From: a virus
DNA: 49,881 nucleotides
Reading direction: 5' to 3' (one strand)
IMG/VR virus record: IMGVR_UViG_3300033145_000550
Location: 1-49,881 of that record
A program made the position numbers and the translations under genes. Below, in pieces: positions 46,826-49,881 of the stretch; position 1 is the stretch's first letter; each line of letters begins with the position of its first letter. The notes under the pieces were generated by a model. It had not been told where the DNA came from and did no database searches. It saw only the letters and a program-made list of their open reading frames with translations.

Positions 46826-47265
46826 AAAGGATTTTAAGAATCTTTGCTCCAAGCATTATAGCGTTGATTTTCATGCTGACTTTAATAGCTAGCGTTTCTT
46901 GTGATTTATTTCAAGGCGAGGAAGGACCAATGGGACTGATGGGCCCGACCGGTCCTGGAGGATTATCTTCGAACTTTGAGTGGTCGGGGAATCTGGAGTT
47001 CAGCCATTTTGAAAGTGGCGTGCTTACTTATTTTACTAATTGCATTTATGATCCCCGATTGACATATACAAATATTATAGTTTTAAATGTGTATATCAGG
47101 ACGAATGAGGAATGGGAACAAGACGGATGGTTATTCTGGGGAGAGTCGCCTATCCATTTCGAGGAGAATAAAGCTAGGCTCATTGCATATGCGTGCCAGA
47201 GCAATCCATCATATAGGACACTGAGACCGCACTGCCTAGTCCGAGCGGTCCTGTACGAAGATTGA
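46822..47265 (+). CDS. Phage-encoded lipoprotein with collagen-like triplets
   Basis: A 147-residue protein with a classic lipoprotein signal: K-R-I-L-R-I-F, a hydrophobic core and the lipobox I-A-S-V-S-C (Cys27). Directly after it comes G-E-E-G-P-M-G-L-M-G-P-T-G-P-G-G, a collagen-like Gly-x-y stretch, then an AT-rich, beta-rich domain of about 100 residues with three Cys. It would be exported and anchored in a membrane of the host. Phage lipoproteins often block receptors and exclude other phages. Lipobox and G-x-y pattern occur in spirochaetes and Bacteroidota. Confidence 0.7.
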   Translation: MKRILRIFAPSIIALIFMLTLIASVSCDLFQGEEGPMGLMGPTGPGGLSSNFEWSGNLEFSHFESGVLTYFTNCIYDPRLTYTNIIVLNVYIRTNEEWEQDGWLFWGESPIHFEENKARLIAYACQSNPSYRTLRPHCLVRAVLYED

Positions 47266-47269
47266 ATCT

Positions 47270-47283
47270 GCCCAGTACTGGGC
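47270..47283. repeat. 14-bp palindrome, copy 2
   Basis: GCCCAGTACTGGGC as at 27361-27374, again in a gap between transcription units, 10 bases before the terminase ATG. A TGCAT-TT-ATGCA inverted repeat follows directly. Confidence 0.85.
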
Positions 47284-47293
47284 TTATGCATTT

Positions 47294-48913
47294 ATGCAAA
47301 AAAAGATAATGAGAGCAAGGATGACAACGAAAGACCTAGACCAGCGGAACGACTACCTGAAGGAAAACTATCCCGAGATGTACGTCGGGATGAACTTCCA
47401 CCACACGCACAAAAACGAGATGCTGTCCTTCGACGGGATGCGATACCTGCGGAACATCTACATGGACAAGAGCGACTACATAGTATTCAGGAAATGCACG
47501 CAGGTCGGTATCAGCGAGTACCTGGTCGTCCGAGCGATCACTGCCAGTGCAAACGGCCGTGGTGTTTTTTATGTCATGCCAACGCAGGAATTGATAAGAC
47601 GATTCGTTAAAAACAGAGTCGACCGATCGATTGAGTTCACGCCTTTCTATAGGAACCTACTCAAATATAATCCGAGCAGATCAGCAGAGAACATCTCACT
47701 GAAACACATCGGCAAAGGAAGCATAGCATTTCTAGGAAGCAACGCATCGGCAGGCTTCACGGAATATCCTGCAGACGATTTGATAATCGACGAGATGGAC
47801 GAGTGCGACCAGGAGAAGCTGGCGATGGCCGTCGAACGTTTATCGGCATCGAAGAACAAGAGGATCATCAAGATCGGTAACCCGACGTTCCTGGGAATCG
47901 GGATAGACGCAGAGTATAACAAGAGCAACCAACAGGTCTGGGAAGTAAAATGTCCGCACTGCGGACTCTGGCAGACACTGGATTTTTTTAAGAACATCGT
48001 GAAGGAAGTCGAAGCTCGGGAATACGTGATCATAGACAAAGGCTGGGAGAAGGGATGCGGACGGGATATCTACGTGCTCTGCATCAAGTGCAAGAAGCCG
48101 GTGGACCGGCACGCAGACGGACGATGGGTGAAGAAGAACCCGAGGTCCGACATATCCGGATACCAGGTTAATAAGATCTTCGCAAAGCACATAAAAATTA
48201 CAGAGCTGATCGATCGGTTTGAGGAAGGCCTGGTAGACGACACAAAGCTCCAGAGGTTTTATAACGGAGACCTCGGTCTGGCATTCACAGCAAGCGGAGC
48301 GAAGGTCGACTACTCGATGCTCCAGGAATGCATGGGCGATTATTCATTCCAGACCGGATGCAAGAACCCGTGTGTCATGGGCATCGACGTCGGGAATAAA
48401 CTCCACACGGTGATCGGCGAGATGATCCCGGGTGGAAAGATCAAGACGATCTACGCAGGGATGCTAAAGGATCCCGAGGACATCCTGGACCTGGCCAGAC
48501 GGTTCAAAATCCGCTTCGGAATCATCGACGCTTTGCCGGAAAAAAGAATGTCGAAAAAGCTGGCAGGCAAGATACGAGGATTATTCCTCTGCTACTACGG
48601 AGACGTGAAAAAGATTCAGTCGAACATCCAGGAGCGGTTTATCACCGTCGATCGCACGGCGTCTCTGGATGCGGTCAAAGAGGCAGTCCTGACGAAAGGG
48701 ATCCTGTTCCCGAGGAACGCTGATAAGATGATGCCCCTGGCCTCTGACGGCTATTCAGAACTGTTCTACGAGATGACGACAGCGACCAGGATCCTGAACG
48801 AGAGAAGGAAAGCATACGAGTGGATAGAGGGAGGAAACCCAGATCACTATTTCCACGCCGTCTGCTATATGCTCCTGGCACATAGATTATTTGTACGGGC
48901 CATGAATCGGTAA
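47294..48913 (+). CDS. Terminase large subunit (GpA-like)
   Basis: A 539-residue packaging ATPase/nuclease. A Walker-A-like R-K-C-T-Q-V-G-I-S-E lies at 66-75 and Walker B D-L-I-I-D-E-M-D-E at 162-170, with I-K-I-G-N-P-T (192-198) as the coupling motif. A zinc ribbon inserted between the domains has C220-P-H-C223 and C263-I-K-C266, typical of GpA-type terminases. The nuclease acidic residues are D365 in G-I-D-V-G-N, D412 in G-I-I-D-A-L-P and an Asp in G-N-P-D-H-Y-F-H-A (about 525). It powers DNA entry and cuts the concatemer. The ATG at 47294 lacks a good ribosome site; 47321 is possible. Confidence 0.9.
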   Translation: MQKKIMRARMTTKDLDQRNDYLKENYPEMYVGMNFHHTHKNEMLSFDGMRYLRNIYMDKSDYIVFRKCTQVGISEYLVVRAITASANGRGVFYVMPTQELIRRFVKNRVDRSIEFTPFYRNLLKYNPSRSAENISLKHIGKGSIAFLGSNASAGFTEYPADDLIIDEMDECDQEKLAMAVERLSASKNKRIIKIGNPTFLGIGIDAEYNKSNQQVWEVKCPHCGLWQTLDFFKNIVKEVEAREYVIIDKGWEKGCGRDIYVLCIKCKKPVDRHADGRWVKKNPRSDISGYQVNKIFAKHIKITELIDRFEEGLVDDTKLQRFYNGDLGLAFTASGAKVDYSMLQECMGDYSFQTGCKNPCVMGIDVGNKLHTVIGEMIPGGKIKTIYAGMLKDPEDILDLARRFKIRFGIIDALPEKRMSKKLAGKIRGLFLCYYGDVKKIQSNIQERFITVDRTASLDAVKEAVLTKGILFPRNADKMMPLASDGYSELFYEMTTATRILNERRKAYEWIEGGNPDHYFHAVCYMLLAHRLFVRAMNR

Positions 48914-48933
48914 TAAAAAATACTGCTGAAACA

Positions 48934-48962
48934 TTGACGCAGATAAGAAAAAGGTGTATATT
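48934..48962 (+). promoter_or_regulatory. Sigma-70-like promoter before portal
   Basis: TTGACG (48934-48939) and TATATT (48957-48962) separated by 17 bases. A transcript would begin near 48969, directly at the portal leader, about 50 bases upstream of the hairpin at 49019. Confidence 0.65.
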
Positions 48963-48967
48963 TAGTT

Positions 48968-49237
48968 ATGACTGCAAAAAAGCGGACTACGAGAACAGCA
49001 ACAACATCCCACAGGATCAAGAAGGCCTCTGTCACCCGGAGGCCTTCTTCTGTTTCCAAGTCTGCTTTACCAGCAAAGGTCGAGAAAGTTCTCTCACAGC
49101 CGGACGGCCAGAACAAGATTAATACGACATACACGAATGAACCATATCGGAGTCCGATGGCCGGACAGGGAACACCGGAAAGGGCGAAGACGGGAAATAT
49201 ATTACCTGGGGAATCGAACAGCCGTACTTCTTTCTAA
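48968..49237 (+). CDS. Possible portal N-terminal peptide (frame differs from portal body)
   Basis: Open from ATG 48968 for 89 residues; basic, Thr/Lys/Arg-rich start, as portal N-termini often are. It ends at TAA 49235-49237 while the portal body is in the -1 frame, open from 49141. GGGAAAT at 49192-49198 is read as G GGA AAT in this frame and would allow a -1 slip into the portal frame. A one-base error in the assembly is the simpler reading. A hairpin with an 11-base perfect stem (49019-49049) lies inside this stretch, so it could also be an untranslated leader. Confidence 0.45.
   Translation: MTAKKRTTRTATTSHRIKKASVTRRPSSVSKSALPAKVEKVLSQPDGQNKINTTYTNEPYRSPMAGQGTPERAKTGNILPGESNSRTSF
49019..49049 (+). 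terminator. Hairpin in the portal leader (terminator or attenuator-like)
   Basis: AAGAAGGCCTC (49019-49029) and GAGGCCTTCTT (49039-49049) form a perfect 11-base stem around a nine-base loop, 50 bases after the expected start of the promoter at 48934. It is followed by CTGTTTCC, only a weak T stretch, so it may act as an attenuator or stability element. Confidence 0.5.
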
Positions 49238-49881
49238 CAGCTGAACAGCGAAATCAGATCTTTAAACTTTCCACACCAGTGTTCGGAGTTGTCACCAGCA
49301 GGATGAATAGAATCTCGGCCGTCGACTTCGGCGTCGTACCGATCAAACATCGAGAGGACCAGATCGCAGACGACCTTAAAATGATGAAGCAGGTCTATGA
49401 CGAATATAAAGATACAATGGAACTGAAATACGTAACGGTCCGGAGCCAGATGTCCCAGCGTATCCGGCAAACACTTCCGGACGTCCTTCCCGATCTATCC
49501 AACTTCGACCGATCGCTTCTGCGCTGGAAGAAAATAATCCAGAACAAACAACTGCAGACCGGCGAGGAAATAAAAGAATGGCTTATGGAGCCGAACAACG
49601 GAGTGACTTGGACGGACTATATCAAGAAGACCGTATACGCTCTGATGATCCACGGATGCGAAGCGACATATAAACAATACGAGGCGAATAGACTCGAGAA
49701 CTTTGACAGCCTCCCTGGAGGAACAGTATATAAATTCAAGTCTTCACATTTCTCCGGAGTCGATGGATATATGCAGATCGTCGCAGGATACGAACCGCAG
49801 GCATTCTTCGCAAAGGAATGTATGTACCTGGAATACCTTCCGACGTCCTCGCAGAATTATCCGATGGTCCCTCTCGAAGCT
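49141..49881 (+). CDS. Portal protein, N-terminal part (continues at base 4)
   Basis: The frame opens after TGA 49138-49140 and runs through the right end, resuming at base 4 after the repeat. No ATG occurs until 49302, well inside the folded part, so the start must lie upstream in the other frame (ATG 48968) or the assembly has a frame error. The first recognisable portal-like piece is Y-I-T-W-G-I-E-Q-P-Y-F-F followed by helices L-T-A-E-Q-R-N-Q-I-F-K-L, S-P/V-F-G-V-V and the R-M-N-R-I-S segment. See the portal entry at 1-831 for the rest. Confidence 0.75.
49768..49881. repeat. Exact terminal direct repeat, right copy
   Basis: Identical to bases 1-114. Joining the ends keeps the portal frame intact. 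Confidence 0.95.

Noticed and set aside
47294-47320. Poly-A at the terminase start as a slippery site
   Set aside because: All possible starts are in the same frame and the terminase is intact; the run only makes the true start uncertain.
1-49881. Search for tRNA genes, CRISPR arrays and integrase or transposase genes
   Set aside because: No cloverleaf-like segment ending in a plausible acceptor, no regularly spaced repeats, and no tyrosine or serine recombinase motif was seen. Faint or divergent cases cannot be ruled out by eye.

Overview
This window looks like a complete genome of a tailed bacteriophage with a contractile tail (myovirus morphology). The last 114 bases (49768-49881) repeat the first 114 exactly, so the sequence closes into a unit of about 49,767 bp. 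The portal gene runs off the right end and continues at base 4. Every gene I can support is on the + strand. I see no integrase, excisionase, tRNA, rRNA or CRISPR array, which points to a phage without an integration module, although one small Cro/CI-type regulator is present. The host cannot be fixed from sequence alone. A spirochaete- or Bacteroidota-like lipoprotein signal, strong AGGAGG ribosome sites and many AGA/AGG/CGG/GGA codons suggest an environmental or gut bacterium, but this is inference.

Layout, starting at the packaging genes. Terminase large subunit (47294-48913) is followed by portal (48968 through the junction to 831), a virion-cargo-like region (821-3282), MuF-like head protein, XkdF-like protease, scaffold and major capsid protein with an inserted Ig-like domain (to 7563). 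Next come head-tail connector genes interleaved with AT-rich accessory genes (7570-12877). The tail genes follow: sheath, tube, tail assembly chaperone with a -1 frameshift extension, and a short tape measure (13153-17729). The baseplate genes are LysM/XkdP-position protein, gpD-like hub, gpV-like spike, wedge, J-like and gpI-like proteins (17729-23455). A tail fibre with its own promoter follows, then a lysis cassette with amidase and several membrane proteins (25313-27069), closed by a strong terminator.

A noncoding control region (27070-27525) separates the late genes from the early genes. The early region carries a C5-methyltransferase-like protein, small phage proteins, an XRE regulator, and a recombination set (annealing protein, PD-(D/E)XK nuclease, associated protein). 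It continues with a DnaC-like helicase loader, a NinG-like nuclease and a ParB-methyltransferase fusion. From 37498 to 43434 lies a dense run of small genes, many with zinc-binding cysteines. This run includes an HNH homing endonuclease, a putative small terminase, a PAPS/APS-reductase-like protein and a small HNH nuclease. From 43446 to 47265 is a cell-envelope module: transmembrane lytic transglycosylase, ASCH-domain protein, permuted papain-fold protein, secreted peptide and lipoprotein. This module leads back to terminase.

The most interesting structure is at 1273-3282. Two neighbouring genes share a GT-RKRKDG-Y/W-K-P-G-W linker. Each is followed by an AT-rich domain unlike its surroundings: a ParB/sulfiredoxin-like domain reached by a -1 shift on nine A residues, and an ADP-ribosyltransferase-like domain. 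This resembles swappable effector cassettes carried in or on the virion. Other points for a second look are a TTTTTTC frameshift site in the tail chaperone, a broken portal reading frame with a GGGAAAT heptamer and a hairpin in the leader, an exact 56-bp in-frame duplication in the transglycosylase, a 14-bp palindrome at two operon boundaries, and a repeated promoter-like element with unusual 11-bp spacing.
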